Shown here in pieces: positions 44,690-53,784 of a stretch of 64,000 nucleotides of DNA (position 1 is the stretch's first letter; every line of letters begins with the position of its first letter). The position numbers were made by a program, and so were the translations under genes. The notes under the pieces were generated by a model. The model saw only the letters and a program-made list of their open reading frames with translations. It did no database searches and had not been told where the DNA came from. Location of the stretch: assembly GCA_026874595.1 (NCBI GenBank), contig JAPPUL010000068.1:879001-943000 (forward strand), written 5' to 3'. Source of the stretch: Sipunculus nudus (taxonomy: Eukaryota > Annelida > Sipuncula > Golfingiida > Sipunculidae).

Positions 44690-45474
44690 CGTGGAATAAG
44701 GTTTCCCTGTCCGTCATAGTATAGTTTATATCTTAGTTTACCTGAATCAAAATACTCATATGTAATATATCCGAGGAGGGTATTGTTATAGTCAAATCGT
44801 CTTGCCTCATGTAGTTTATTCTTGTTATATTTATAACTTGTGTATCCTATGATATGATGTTTGTTATTGTACCTGGTTTTCTTTGCTTGCAGCCCTTTTT
44901 TATTATACTGATATTTAATGTATTGTAAAAGGATATTGGATGGGGTATAATATGAGACCTTAATCTTTTTATTTTGCTTTGAGTATGAAAAGACGGTATA
45001 ATTTTTGAGTTTCTTGTCTTTGTAATAATTCTCAACCCGTCTTATTTGTTTATCTTTAGCTCGATAAAAGATTTTGATATAAGTCTTTGTTATAGGGTTG
45101 TATTTTTTAATGATAAGTTTATTGTTATAAAAGATAGTAATTCTTTTTAGTTGTTTTTGTATGTATGTCTTAAGTCCCTTAATTAGGTTGCCTTGGTAAA
45201 GCAAAACCTCTTCATGTACAACATTTCCATTATCTATATACTTGTACTTTATAAGGCGTTTTTCTGAGTCATAGTAAGCAATATAATAATCTTTCTGAGA
45301 ATATATATAATCAGTAATATTAGTAAGCTCATTTTGAAAGAGTTTTAAGCCATTATACTTTGTAACAGCTGTCTTTGCATCGTAATACTTTATATTATAT
45401 TGAGCATATCCATCTAAAGCGAATAAGAAGAAGATGATAATATATCTGCTTATGTTTTTATAAGTTACTTTCAT
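44686..45474 (-). CDS. Exported YD/MORN-like repeat protein
   Basis: A 262-residue protein with signal peptide (about 1-24, IIIFFLFALDGYA). The mature part is a run of about nine strands of 18-24 residues with the motif Y-x-x-(N/D/K)-x-L-(L/I)-x-Y-x-x-Y-x-Y-N, for example LGYITYEYFDSGKLRYKLYYDGQGNL, resembling RHS/YD or MORN-like (YwqK-type) hairpins. It may form an extended beta-solenoid in the envelope. Function unknown. The 1828-2358 protein has similar strands. The gene is convergent with the STAS gene and shares TTAA as both stops. Confidence 0.72.
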   Translation of the reverse strand: MKVTYKNISRYIIIFFLFALDGYAQYNIKYYDAKTAVTKYNGLKLFQNELTNITDYIYSQKDYYIAYYDSEKRLIKYKYIDNGNVVHEEVLLYQGNLIKGLKTYIQKQLKRITIFYNNKLIIKKYNPITKTYIKIFYRAKDKQIRRVENYYKDKKLKNYTVFSYSKQNKKIKVSYYTPSNILLQYIKYQYNKKGLQAKKTRYNNKHHIIGYTSYKYNKNKLHEARRFDYNNTLLGYITYEYFDSGKLRYKLYYDGQGNLIPR

Positions 45475-45671
45475 AGGAGTACGTTATTTTCTAAGTAATT
45501 TTAATTTCTCTTAAACTCTCTTATATGCTGGTCATTTATAAAAAGTGAGTACTTCCAATAATAATAATAAAATATATTATGTATATTTTCTTGACAATTA
45601 ATTAAAAAAAGACTTACTTTGCTTGATATTTTTAATATATATATTTTTCTAATTACAAGATAGTTGTAAAC

Positions 45672-46970
45672 ATGCTTAAGATTTACTCAGCCGAAGATTA
45701 TATTAAAAAGCTTAAAGACAGAGGGATAAAGAACTATTTAAGTATCCAAGAGCCGGTATATCAAATCATACAAAACGTGATTAGTAGGGGAGATGATGCT
45801 TTACTACAATATGCGCAGTCATTTGATCAGATAGAAGATATAAAAGACTTTAGGATAAGATGTAGTGAAGAAGAGAAAGAGCAGGGGATTAGCTCACTTC
45901 CTAATGATATGAAAGATATAATAGATGAGGCCTATGAGAATATATATACTTTTCACTCGAAGGAACTCCAACACAACTGGTCCTTTTCAAAAGATGGAGC
46001 ATATCTTGGTCAACTTATATCACCGATAGAGAAGATAGGAGCTTACGTACCTGGGGGTAAAGGGACTTATCCATCTACAGTGCTTATGAACTGTATTCCT
46101 GCGCAGATTGCGGGGGTACCAGAAATATATATAACAACCCCCCCGACACCGATACGTGGACACCTTGATCCTGCGATATTATATGCAGGATCTCTTTGCG
46201 GTGTTAAGGAGTTTTATAAGATAGGGGGAGCGGGTGCGATTGCTGCTTTAACTTATGGGACTAAATCTGTTAAGAAGGTATATAAGATAGTTGGTCCTGG
46301 GAATTTATTTGTATCTATTGCTAAAAAGCTTGTATACGGGCATGTGGATATAGATATGATAGCGGGTCCGTCAGAGATTATGATACTAGCGGATGAGAAC
46401 TCCCCTATAGATTATATTACGTATGATCTTTTTTCACAGAGTGAACATTCTGAAGACTCATCATCGATATTGCTTGTACCGAATGAGAAGATGGCTCATG
46501 AAGTTATTAGCTTTGCTAAAAAGAAAGTAAAAGCGTCTAAGCGAAAATATACCTTAGAACGGGCTTTAGAAGACAATGGAGTTATAGCTATTTATTCATC
46601 TTTGAGGGAAGCATTTGACATTATAAATGAATACGCCCCTGAGCATCTTGGGATACTGATGGATATAAATATAGCAGATATTGCTAAATACATTAAAAAT
46701 GTTGGTTCTATTTTTATGGGAGCTAATACACCTGAGCCTATTGGGGACTATTTTGCAGGGACTAATCATAGTCTGCCTACTGGGGGGACTGCAAAATTCT
46801 TTTCACCACTTGGTGTTTACGATTTTCAAAAGCGGACATCAATAACCTGTTATAGTAAAGAATTGCTTGAGAAGAATAAAGATAAGATTATTCGTTTTGC
46901 AGAATATGAAGGATTTTTTGAGCATGCAAATAGTATACGGATAAGGTGTGATAATACTACTACTAAATAA
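45672..46970 (+). CDS. hisD: Histidinol dehydrogenase
   Basis: A 432-residue HisD of full length. [94 protein letters not shown] and the metal-binding [14 protein letters not shown] plus EYAPEHLGI are present. It oxidises histidinol to histidine in two steps with NAD. No other his gene is in the window, so it is detached from any his operon. The start ATG has no strong ribosome-binding site. Confidence 0.95.
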   Translation: MLKIYSAEDYIKKLKDRGIKNYLSIQEPVYQIIQNVISRGDDALLQYAQSFDQIEDIKDFRIRCSEEEKEQGISSLPNDMKDIIDEAYENIYTFHSKELQHNWSFSKDGAYLGQLISPIEKIGAYVPGGKGTYPSTVLMNCIPAQIAGVPEIYITTPPTPIRGHLDPAILYAGSLCGVKEFYKIGGAGAIAALTYGTKSVKKVYKIVGPGNLFVSIAKKLVYGHVDIDMIAGPSEIMILADENSPIDYITYDLFSQSEHSEDSSSILLVPNEKMAHEVISFAKKKVKASKRKYTLERALEDNGVIAIYSSLREAFDIINEYAPEHLGILMDINIADIAKYIKNVGSIFMGANTPEPIGDYFAGTNHSLPTGGTAKFFSPLGVYDFQKRTSITCYSKELLEKNKDKIIRFAEYEGFFEHANSIRIRCDNTTTK

Positions 46971-46974
46971 TAAT

Positions 46975-47006
46975 TATATAAACATTTCTTTATATAAACA
47001 TTTCTT
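46975..47006. repeat. 16-bp tandem duplication between hisD and the SDR gene
   Basis: TATATAAACATTTCTT occurs twice without spacer, 13 bp before the next start codon. Confidence 0.9.
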
Positions 47007-47019
47007 TTTGAGTGGTAAG

Positions 47020-47628
47020 ATGAAAATTATAGTAATTGGTGCAACGGGAGTACTTGGAGGTGGAGTAACAAAGGTATTAAAAGCCGAGCATGATGTTATT
47101 GAAGTTGGATATCGGAGTGGAGATTATACTGTAGACATTACGGATTTGGGTTCGATTGGGAATCTTTATGAGCAAATTGGCAGTTTTGATGCACTGGTTT
47201 CGGCTACTGGTGCAGTACACTTTGGAGCTTTGGAAGGAATGACTCAGGAACAATGGATGCTTGGCATCAATAATAAATTAATGGGGCAAGTCAATTTAGT
47301 TCTTGAAGGGCTAAATCATATTGCTGATAATGGTTCTTTTACATTGACGACAGGAGTTCTTAGTGAGGATCCTATTCCCTATGGCACAGCGGCCACGATG
47401 GTCAATAGAGCTCTTGAGGGTTTTGTGGCATCTGCCGCACTTGAAATGCCTAGAGGGGTCCGTATTAATGCTGTCAGTCCAACTTTGTTAACGGAGTCTG
47501 TAGAATCTTTTGGCGCTGCATTTCTAGGCTTTGACCCTGTTCCTGCTTCTAAAGCTGCTCTGGGTTTTCTAAAGAGTATTGGTGGCAAACGAACGGGAGA
47601 AACTTTTGTCGTTAAAGGGCTTGTCTAA
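47020..47628 (+). CDS. Short SDR-family oxidoreductase
   Basis: A 202-residue short-chain dehydrogenase. GATGVLGGGVTKVL (about 7-20) is the cofactor loop, VSATGAVHFGALEGMTQEQW replaces the NNAG region, and YGTAATMVNRALEGFVASAALEMPRGVRINAVSPTLL has the Tyr but Met in place of the catalytic Lys spacing, so catalysis is uncertain. This small group is common in Proteobacteria. Base composition is somewhat richer in G+C than neighbouring hisD, which together with its isolation suggests transfer. I chose the ATG at 47020 after GAGTGGTAAG. Confidence 0.8.
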   Translation: MKIIVIGATGVLGGGVTKVLKAEHDVIEVGYRSGDYTVDITDLGSIGNLYEQIGSFDALVSATGAVHFGALEGMTQEQWMLGINNKLMGQVNLVLEGLNHIADNGSFTLTTGVLSEDPIPYGTAATMVNRALEGFVASAALEMPRGVRINAVSPTLLTESVESFGAAFLGFDPVPASKAALGFLKSIGGKRTGETFVVKGLV

Positions 47629-47734
47629 ATACTAACTTTTAATGTAGCTATAGTATTATTTTTATGAAGTGATTAATCAGGAGAACGATTATGTTTCCAA
47701 GTCAATGTACCCAACATTTAATTTCTTTAAAAAG

Positions 47735-48283
47735 TTAGCCTTCTGCTATGTTCCTTGAGTATGCTTTTCCTATTTTTGTAACTATGTCTAATGTCAAGAT
47801 ACTTAAGGCTATCCAAACTGCTATATAAACTAAATAAAGAGGTGGGAAAATATAAGCATAAATACCTTTTTCAGGAAGCAGACGATATAATAGCTTTAGA
47901 ATATAAATAGCCCCATAAGCAGCCCACCAAAGGTTCACTCTAGAATGCCTTATACCTTCATTCTTGTGACTTATATCCCATATCTCTTTTAGGACCTTAT
48001 ATGGTGCAAATAAATTAACAATGGGAATAATAAAAGACCAAACAGACCGTGCTGGGCTATAATTCATGGTCTCACCTGAGAGTATGCCAAGATTCTTATT
48101 GATTCTATAGATCCACATAAGAAAAGTAATAATTGTAATGAGTAGGAGGACGATCTGCACACGTTCTATAATATCTACTGTTATCTCACCTCGATCAGGG
48201 CTCACATCGGATAGTTGGGCATCTTCAGGCATAGTTGAATAGTAATAGAAGAGATGAAAGACAGCAATTATAAGAACGCTCAT
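47735..48283 (-). CDS. DUF4328-like membrane protein
   Basis: A 182-residue protein with about four membrane segments (about 1-16, 41-60, 82-104, 140-170). LMWIYRINKNLGIL and MNYSPARSVWSFIIPIVNLFAPYKVLKEIWDIS are hallmark segments of DUF4328. Function unknown. The frame stays open for 33 codons upstream of the ATG at 48283 (RGITTIKAKPHAKLTKILQV...) with no standard start codon and looks protein-like, so the 5' end may be cut by a mutation or use a non-standard start. Confidence 0.75.
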   Translation of the reverse strand: MSVLIIAVFHLFYYYSTMPEDAQLSDVSPDRGEITVDIIERVQIVLLLITIITFLMWIYRINKNLGILSGETMNYSPARSVWSFIIPIVNLFAPYKVLKEIWDISHKNEGIRHSRVNLWWAAYGAIYILKLLYRLLPEKGIYAYIFPPLYLVYIAVWIALSILTLDIVTKIGKAYSRNIAEG

Positions 48284-48405
48284 AGATGCAATATTAGCTT
48301 TTATTAAAACTTGTAGTATTTTTGTTAGCTTAGCGTGTGGTTTAGCTTTTATAGTTGTTATTCCTCGTAGTAAACGCTTTCTTTGCTATCTTACTGCTAT
48401 TCTTC

Positions 48406-49440
48406 TTAAGACAGCTTGTCAAGCTTTATTTTTACCCCTCTTAATAAGAGGTTTGCATCTTCTTCTACTCCGCGTCTTAAGAAGACATTTGACATGAAGT
48501 CTACTTCCAATTTCCCTGACTTGTGTTTGGCTTGTTTTAAGTATTCTTCATAATGTTTCTCGCTTCGTTTTAGGGCTTCTTTAATCTCTTTTTTGCTTTT
48601 GCCCATCTTTTTATATAACTGTGCAAAAGATTCCTCTAACAATCCAAGATATCTGTTAGATAGGAAGTGCGAGGGTGCTTGTTTATATCTTTCATTAAAA
48701 TCTTTATAGGTCTTTAAGGTTGCTTTATAGCTTCCTTCTGCTTTTTTATACTCCCCTTTCTTATAATAATTATAACCTCTATTATATAAGGAATGACCTA
48801 AGTTTAATAAGGCCTGGAAGGATAAATAGAAATCTTCTTTATTTTTATATGCTTGGCGAAAATAGTATATTGCGTTATCATAATCTTCTATTGAGTAGTA
48901 TGTTAGGCCTAGTGTGTATTGAGACAGGTATACCTCCCCCACTCCCTCATCGCCATACTTTTCAAGAACTTCTTTATTACCCTTAACTAGTTTTGCAAGT
49001 TCATCATCTGTTATATTACCTCCTTCTACGACCTCATCTCCTGCCTCTCTAACCTTTTCTAGTAAATCTAGATTTGCTTCGTAATATTTATTACTTATTT
49101 CCGCTCTTTGTAAATCTCCCATATAAGATAATATCCCAACTGAGCCTAACAATAAAAGCAATGCTCCAACTCCCCACAAGAGCTTAGCTCTGTTATTCTC
49201 AATAAAACCTATTAGTGCGTATATTGTCTTTTGTATGCTATCTATAGCTCCAAGTCCTTCTGGTTCTAGGGCATTATTATCTTTTTGCTTTTTATTCTCT
49301 TTTTTTATCCCTTCTTTTTTAATCTCCTCTTTAATCTCTTTTTCTTGTTTTGCAGAATCAGGATCTTTAACGTCTTTGCTGTCTTTATCCTTTCTTATAT
49401 TCTTTCCTGTACTCTTTCTTGTGCCCTTTCTTTTCTTCAA
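48406..49440 (-). CDS. Membrane-anchored tetratricopeptide protein (YfgM-like)
   Basis: A 344-residue protein: a highly charged Lys/Glu/Asp N-terminus (1-65), one membrane segment (about 90-110, LLWGVGALLLLLGSVGILSYM), then TPR helices (about 165-300; AIYYFRQAYKNKEDFYLSFQALLNLGHSLYNRGYNYYKKGEYKKAEGSYKATL). A single anchor with the TPR outside fits the YfgM-like periplasmic chaperone type. Start is TTG at 49440 after GAGGAAAAG. It follows rpsA by 86 bp in the same operon, an arrangement I also associate with spirochaetes. Confidence 0.8.
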   Translation of the reverse strand: MKKRKGTRKSTGKNIRKDKDSKDVKDPDSAKQEKEIKEEIKKEGIKKENKKQKDNNALEPEGLGAIDSIQKTIYALIGFIENNRAKLLWGVGALLLLLGSVGILSYMGDLQRAEISNKYYEANLDLLEKVREAGDEVVEGGNITDDELAKLVKGNKEVLEKYGDEGVGEVYLSQYTLGLTYYSIEDYDNAIYYFRQAYKNKEDFYLSFQALLNLGHSLYNRGYNYYKKGEYKKAEGSYKATLKTYKDFNERYKQAPSHFLSNRYLGLLEESFAQLYKKMGKSKKEIKEALKRSEKHYEEYLKQAKHKSGKLEVDFMSNVFLRRGVEEDANLLLRGVKIKLDKLS

Positions 49441-49526
49441 TTTCTTTTCCTCTTCTTTTTAGTTTTTTGTTTTATGATTTAATCTATAAACCTTTTTTTA
49501 TAAACGTTTTTCTTAAGAAGAAGCTT

Positions 49527-51344
49527 TTAATCTGTGCTATCCTTTTTATCCTGATTCATGAAGTCTCCGAGTGTTGCTCCTCCTTCTGTTACCTTCTTTG
49601 AATCTTTTACTACATATTTTTTTAATACCTCTGCTTCTCGACGCTTTTCAAGGCCTTTTACTGTTATATTTATCCTATTTCTATTTACGTCTATATGCTT
49701 TATACTTCCTTCTACCTCCATGCCCTCTTTGTAGATTTCTTCTACCGTTTCTTCTTTCCTCTTTAGCATATCTGCACTATGTAAAAACCCTTCAAGTCCT
49801 TCATCTCCCAACTTCAAATATACTCCGTTATCTCCAAAGCGATCTACCGTGCCTTTTATTATACTTCCTTCAGGATGCTCCTTTCTAAATAACATCCATG
49901 GGTTGTCTTCTAGCTGTTTTAGGCCTAGTGATATTATTCGTTCCTCTTTACTGCTTTTTAATACTTTGAGCGTTAATTTGTCTCCTTCTTTAAAGTCGTG
50001 ACTCTCAGGATTGCTTTGCTTCTTAGTCCAGTCTATATTATCTTTATGTAATAGGCCTTGTAGGCCTGTCTTGAGTTCTACGAATACTCCAAATGCTGTT
50101 ATGCTCTTTACAACTCCATCCACTATCTTGCCCTCTGCGTACTCTTCTTCTACATCCTCCCATGGGTTGTCTAGGACTTCTTTCAAGCTTAAGGAGATTC
50201 TACGCTCTTCTTTATCTAGTGTTAATATCTTTATTTGGAGCATGTCTCCTATCTTTAGGATTTCTTCTGGATGATTAACTCGTTTTGTCCAGGACAGTTC
50301 TTTTATATGCAAAAGGCCATCTACTCCATCTGTAAGATTTATGAATGCTCCGAAGTTTACCATTCGTAAAACTTCACCCGTTACTACATCACCTTTTTTA
50401 TGGGTTTTGGCATATAGATCCCATGGGTCTTCTGTAAGCTGTTTTAAGCCTAGATTTATCTTTTGGTTCTCTTGGTCTACTTTTAGTATCTTAAATTCAT
50501 GTTCGTCCCCTTCTTTTACCACGCTACGGCTATCTTTTATATGACTCCATGATAGATCTTTTATGTGTGCAAACCCATCTATTCCTTCTTCTAGATTTAC
50601 AAATATTCCATAGCTTTCTACCTTCTTTATCCGCCCGCTTATTGATTCTCCTTCTTTTACCTTATTGAAAAATATTTCTCGCTTCTTCCCTCGCTCTACT
50701 TCCAGGTGGGCTTTTCTAGATAATACCACATTGTTATTTTCTGGCTCGTATTTACTTATTTGGAATATATAGCTCTTGCCTACGTGCTCTTTAGGGTCTT
50801 CAACCCGTTTTACGTCTACTTGCGATAATGGGAGAAAGCATTCTACTCCCTTTACATCTACTTTATATCCTCCTTTTATCTCCCGTTTTATTATCCCTTC
50901 TACTGTGCTCTCCTCTTCGTACGTCTTCGCCAGTAGTGCTTTGCCTTCTATCATATCCGCTTCCCGTTTGCTCAACAACAATCTGTCGTGCTCATCGTCT
51001 ATTAACATTACTTTAACTTTTATCTTCTGGCCAAGCTTTGGCTCTTCTATAAACTCTTCGTGCTTTATTATCCCTTCTAGTTTATATCCTACATCCACGA
51101 AAATACCTTGTTCTTCTATCCCTACTATTATTCCTTCTACTATTTGTCCTCGCTCAAAGGATGACATCGACTCTTCAAACATCTTTTCAAAATTATCTCC
51201 CTCTACGTTCTTCATCTCTTCTTTATTGAATGTCTTTCGGTCTTTTGTCTCAACATCTGAGTTGCTTGTCCCTTTCTCTTTAGAATCTTCGCTTCCTTCT
51301 TCGTCTTTTTCTTTTTTGTTTACTATTACTATCTTTTTACTCAT
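49527..51344 (-). CDS. rpsA: 30S ribosomal protein S1
   Basis: A 605-residue S1 with an acidic Ser/Lys/Glu-rich N-terminal extension (about 1-65) and six S1/OB-fold repeats. Each has G-x-V-x-x-x-x-x-x-G-(V/I)-(F/Y)-V and a later (G)L-x-x-x-(E/D), for example GQIVEGIIVGIEEQGIFVDVGYKLEGIIKHEEF and GDVVTGEVLRMVNFGAFINLTDGVDGLLHIKEL. It recruits mRNA to the ribosome. A strong C-rich bias on the template strand gives many purine-rich codons. Between tyrA (174 bp upstream) and the TPR gene. Confidence 0.97.
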   Translation of the reverse strand: MSKKIVIVNKKEKDEEGSEDSKEKGTSNSDVETKDRKTFNKEEMKNVEGDNFEKMFEESMSSFERGQIVEGIIVGIEEQGIFVDVGYKLEGIIKHEEFIEEPKLGQKIKVKVMLIDDEHDRLLLSKREADMIEGKALLAKTYEEESTVEGIIKREIKGGYKVDVKGVECFLPLSQVDVKRVEDPKEHVGKSYIFQISKYEPENNNVVLSRKAHLEVERGKKREIFFNKVKEGESISGRIKKVESYGIFVNLEEGIDGFAHIKDLSWSHIKDSRSVVKEGDEHEFKILKVDQENQKINLGLKQLTEDPWDLYAKTHKKGDVVTGEVLRMVNFGAFINLTDGVDGLLHIKELSWTKRVNHPEEILKIGDMLQIKILTLDKEERRISLSLKEVLDNPWEDVEEEYAEGKIVDGVVKSITAFGVFVELKTGLQGLLHKDNIDWTKKQSNPESHDFKEGDKLTLKVLKSSKEERIISLGLKQLEDNPWMLFRKEHPEGSIIKGTVDRFGDNGVYLKLGDEGLEGFLHSADMLKRKEETVEEIYKEGMEVEGSIKHIDVNRNRINITVKGLEKRREAEVLKKYVVKDSKKVTEGGATLGDFMNQDKKDSTD

Positions 51345-51518
51345 TTTTTTAACTGTTTTCTCTCATGTCTATTTTATTTTTATTTTGCCCCTCTTTCTTT
51401 TCCTTCTTATATCCTCCCTTATCTCTTCCCATTTTAACCTTTTTTCCTTTTAACCTTCTTCTTTTTTAGCTTTCACTTTAGATTTTTCATCTTAAATATA
51501 AGGCCAATTCAAAGAGCT

Positions 51519-52478
51519 TTAACTACTTTCTTTTTTGTTTTCTTTTTCTTTTTTCTTTTCTTTTTCTTTTTTGTTTTCTTTTTCTTCCTCTTTTCTAAAT
51601 ATCTCAACTCCTTGACGCCAGCTACGGCTCATTGATAAGTATATCTTTAATTTATCTTCCTCCATCTCCTCTATTAAGCCTTTTAACACTTCTATACTAT
51701 CTTTAAATACTTTTATTCCTTCTAGTATGTTTTGTCTATTTGTCTGTATTATATCGCTCCACATTGTTACCTCGCCCATTGATATGCGGGTTGTGTCTAG
51801 TAAGCCTCCTCCGTATATTCTTTCTTGTATTCCCTTTCCAAAACCTAGACTATGTAATAATGTAAACGACAGGCAGCTTGATATTATATGGGGCAGGTGA
51901 CTTGTTAGCGATACTATTTTATCATGCTCTTTTTTGCTTAATAGGTATACGCTTCCTCCTACTCTTTCCCATAAGTTCTTTATTTGCTTTAGCTTACTTG
52001 CCTTTGTATGTTTTTCTTTTACAACTAATACCACGCTCCCTTTATATAATTCCTCGTTAGAGTGTTCATAGCCTTCTTGTTCTCCTCCTGCCATTGGGTG
52101 TGATCCTATAAACAGTTCCTTAGCCTTCTTTCCCATATTTGATATCTCGTTTAATATCTGTGCTTTTGTTGATCCTACGTCCGTTACTACTACATTAGAG
52201 TCTAGATAGGGCAGTATTTTTTTGTATATTGGCACTATTGTTTTTACAGGTGTTGCAAGTACTACTATGTCTGCACCTTCTACTCCTTTTTTATAATCTA
52301 ATGTATAGCTGCTTAGAATGCCTTTTGATACGCATTCTTGTAATGACTGCTCATTACGTCCTATGCCTATTACCTCAACTTCGAGACACTCACTCTTTAG
52401 AGTCATCCCTAATGAACCTCCCAATAAGCCAACCCCTATTATGCTTACTTTCTTGACTGCTGCTTGACCTTCTTGCAA
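51519..52478 (-). CDS. tyrA: Prephenate/arogenate dehydrogenase
   Basis: A 319-residue TyrA. Rossmann motif GVGLLGGSLGMTL (about 16-28), VVLATPVKTI, VVTDVGSTKAQIL, IGSHPMAGGEQEGYEHSN and SHLPHIISSCL are typical; prephenate-binding His residues are in these motifs. It makes 4-hydroxyphenylpyruvate or tyrosine. The last 35 residues (EEEKENKKEKEKKKEKE-like) are a Lys/Glu tail coded by a degenerate tandem repeat of TTTTTCTTTTC units and probably disordered. The TTG start at 52478 has AAGGGA upstream. Confidence 0.93.
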   Translation of the reverse strand: MQEGQAAVKKVSIIGVGLLGGSLGMTLKSECLEVEVIGIGRNEQSLQECVSKGILSSYTLDYKKGVEGADIVVLATPVKTIVPIYKKILPYLDSNVVVTDVGSTKAQILNEISNMGKKAKELFIGSHPMAGGEQEGYEHSNEELYKGSVVLVVKEKHTKASKLKQIKNLWERVGGSVYLLSKKEHDKIVSLTSHLPHIISSCLSFTLLHSLGFGKGIQERIYGGGLLDTTRISMGEVTMWSDIIQTNRQNILEGIKVFKDSIEVLKGLIEEMEEDKLKIYLSMSRSWRQGVEIFRKEEEKENKKEKEKKKEKENKKESS

Positions 52479-52590
52479 TATTATATCCCTTTGCCGCTTG
52501 ATAATCTATTTTCTCTTTCTCTTGCAAATTCTTATTAAGTTCATTGTTTCGTAAGTTTCTACTGCCTTTAATCTTTAGCTATGCTTTAAT

Positions 52591-53604
52591 CTAGATAACT
52601 CGCCCTACTGCATGTGCCACTTTACGCAAATCTTTCATCAAGTTTTCAAATTGTGCTGGGGATAAGCTTTGTCGTCCGTCAACAAGTGCTTCCTCTGGTT
52701 CATGATGGACTTCTATTAAAAGGCCATCCGCTCCACACGCTATACCTGCTTTAGCTATTGATCCTACGTATTCTCGATATCCGCATGCGTGACTTGGATC
52801 TATTATTATCGGCAGGTGGCTATTATCCTTTACTACAGGGACTGCGGATACGTCCAGTGTGTTTCTTACGCTTGTTTCAAATGTCCTTATTCCTCTTTCG
52901 CAGAGTATCACTTTCTCATTGCCTTGTGACATGACATATTCGCAGCTCATTAGCCATTCCTTTATTGTTGCGCTCATTCCACGTTTTAATAGTATTGGTT
53001 TATCTGTCTTGCCTACTTCTAATAAGAGGTTAAAGTTTTGCATGTTTCTTGTTCCTATCTGGATGATATCTGCGTATTTATAGACTAGTTCAACATCTCG
53101 TGTGTCCATTACTTCTGTACATATGGAAAGTCCTGTTTCTTTGCGGGCTGTTGATAATATCTTTAGTCCGTCCTCTCCGTGTCCTTGAAAGGTATAGGGA
53201 GAGGTTCTTGGCTTAAATGCTCCGCCTCTTAATATTGTTGCTCCTGATAGCTTTACTTGCTGAGCTGTCTTTACTGTTTGCTCTTCTGTTTCTACTGTAC
53301 ATGGGCCTGCTATTATGCATAGCTCATTAGCTCCTATTTGGCCCTTGCCTACTTTTACTTTAGTTGGCTCTGGGTGGAATTCTCGGCTGGCTAGTTTATA
53401 GGGTTTTAGTACTGGCATTACCTTTTCTACTCCTGCTATAAGTTCAAGAGGTTTATTCTCTAGTTTTCTTTCGTCTCCTATTACTCCTATTATTGACCTC
53501 TCTTCTCCTTTTGATATAGATGTCTTTAATCCTAGCTCTTCTACTTTATTTACTATATGTTGTATTTCATCATCTTTTATGTTTGGTTTTAATACTATTA
53601 TCAT
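52591..53604 (-). CDS. aroF: 3-deoxy-7-phosphoheptulonate synthase (DAHP synthase, type Ibeta)
   Basis: A 337-residue DAHP synthase. An N-terminal ferredoxin-like regulatory domain (about 1-75) precedes the barrel, as in Thermotoga-type enzymes. LCIIAGPCTVETEEQ, ATILRGGAFKPRTSPYTFQG, QIGTRNMQNFNLL, LLKRGMSATIKEWLMSCEYV, IIDPSHACGYREYV and DGLLIEVHHEPEEALVDGRQSL show the metal- and substrate-binding residues. First step of the shikimate pathway. It sits between pheA and tyrA, giving an aromatic amino acid operon. Confidence 0.96.
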   Translation of the reverse strand: MIIVLKPNIKDDEIQHIVNKVEELGLKTSISKGEERSIIGVIGDERKLENKPLELIAGVEKVMPVLKPYKLASREFHPEPTKVKVGKGQIGANELCIIAGPCTVETEEQTVKTAQQVKLSGATILRGGAFKPRTSPYTFQGHGEDGLKILSTARKETGLSICTEVMDTRDVELVYKYADIIQIGTRNMQNFNLLLEVGKTDKPILLKRGMSATIKEWLMSCEYVMSQGNEKVILCERGIRTFETSVRNTLDVSAVPVVKDNSHLPIIIDPSHACGYREYVGSIAKAGIACGADGLLIEVHHEPEEALVDGRQSLSPAQFENLMKDLRKVAHAVGRVI

Positions 53605-53620
53605 CTTTTAATCCTCTTTT

Positions 53621-53668
53621 ATCTTATCCTCTATCTTATCCTCTATCTTATCTTCTATCTTATCTTCT
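53621..53668. repeat. 12-bp tandem repeat x4 upstream of aroF
   Basis: ATCTTATCCTCT occurs twice followed by two copies of ATCTTATCTTCT, 16 bp before the aroF start. Confidence 0.9.
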
Positions 53669-53784
53669 TTGCTTTCTTTTTGCTTATCCTTTTTTTTACC
53701 TTCTTTGTTTATTCCTTAATTTTAATATAGCCTTTAGTAGAAGTTCTTTCTCATTATGCTTAGCTTATGCTTTTTTTTTAATTC

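Noticed and set aside
50776-51453. 225-codon plus-strand frame over rpsA
   Set aside because: Antisense to the rpsA N-terminal half; Ser/Pro/Thr-rich shadow with no motif.
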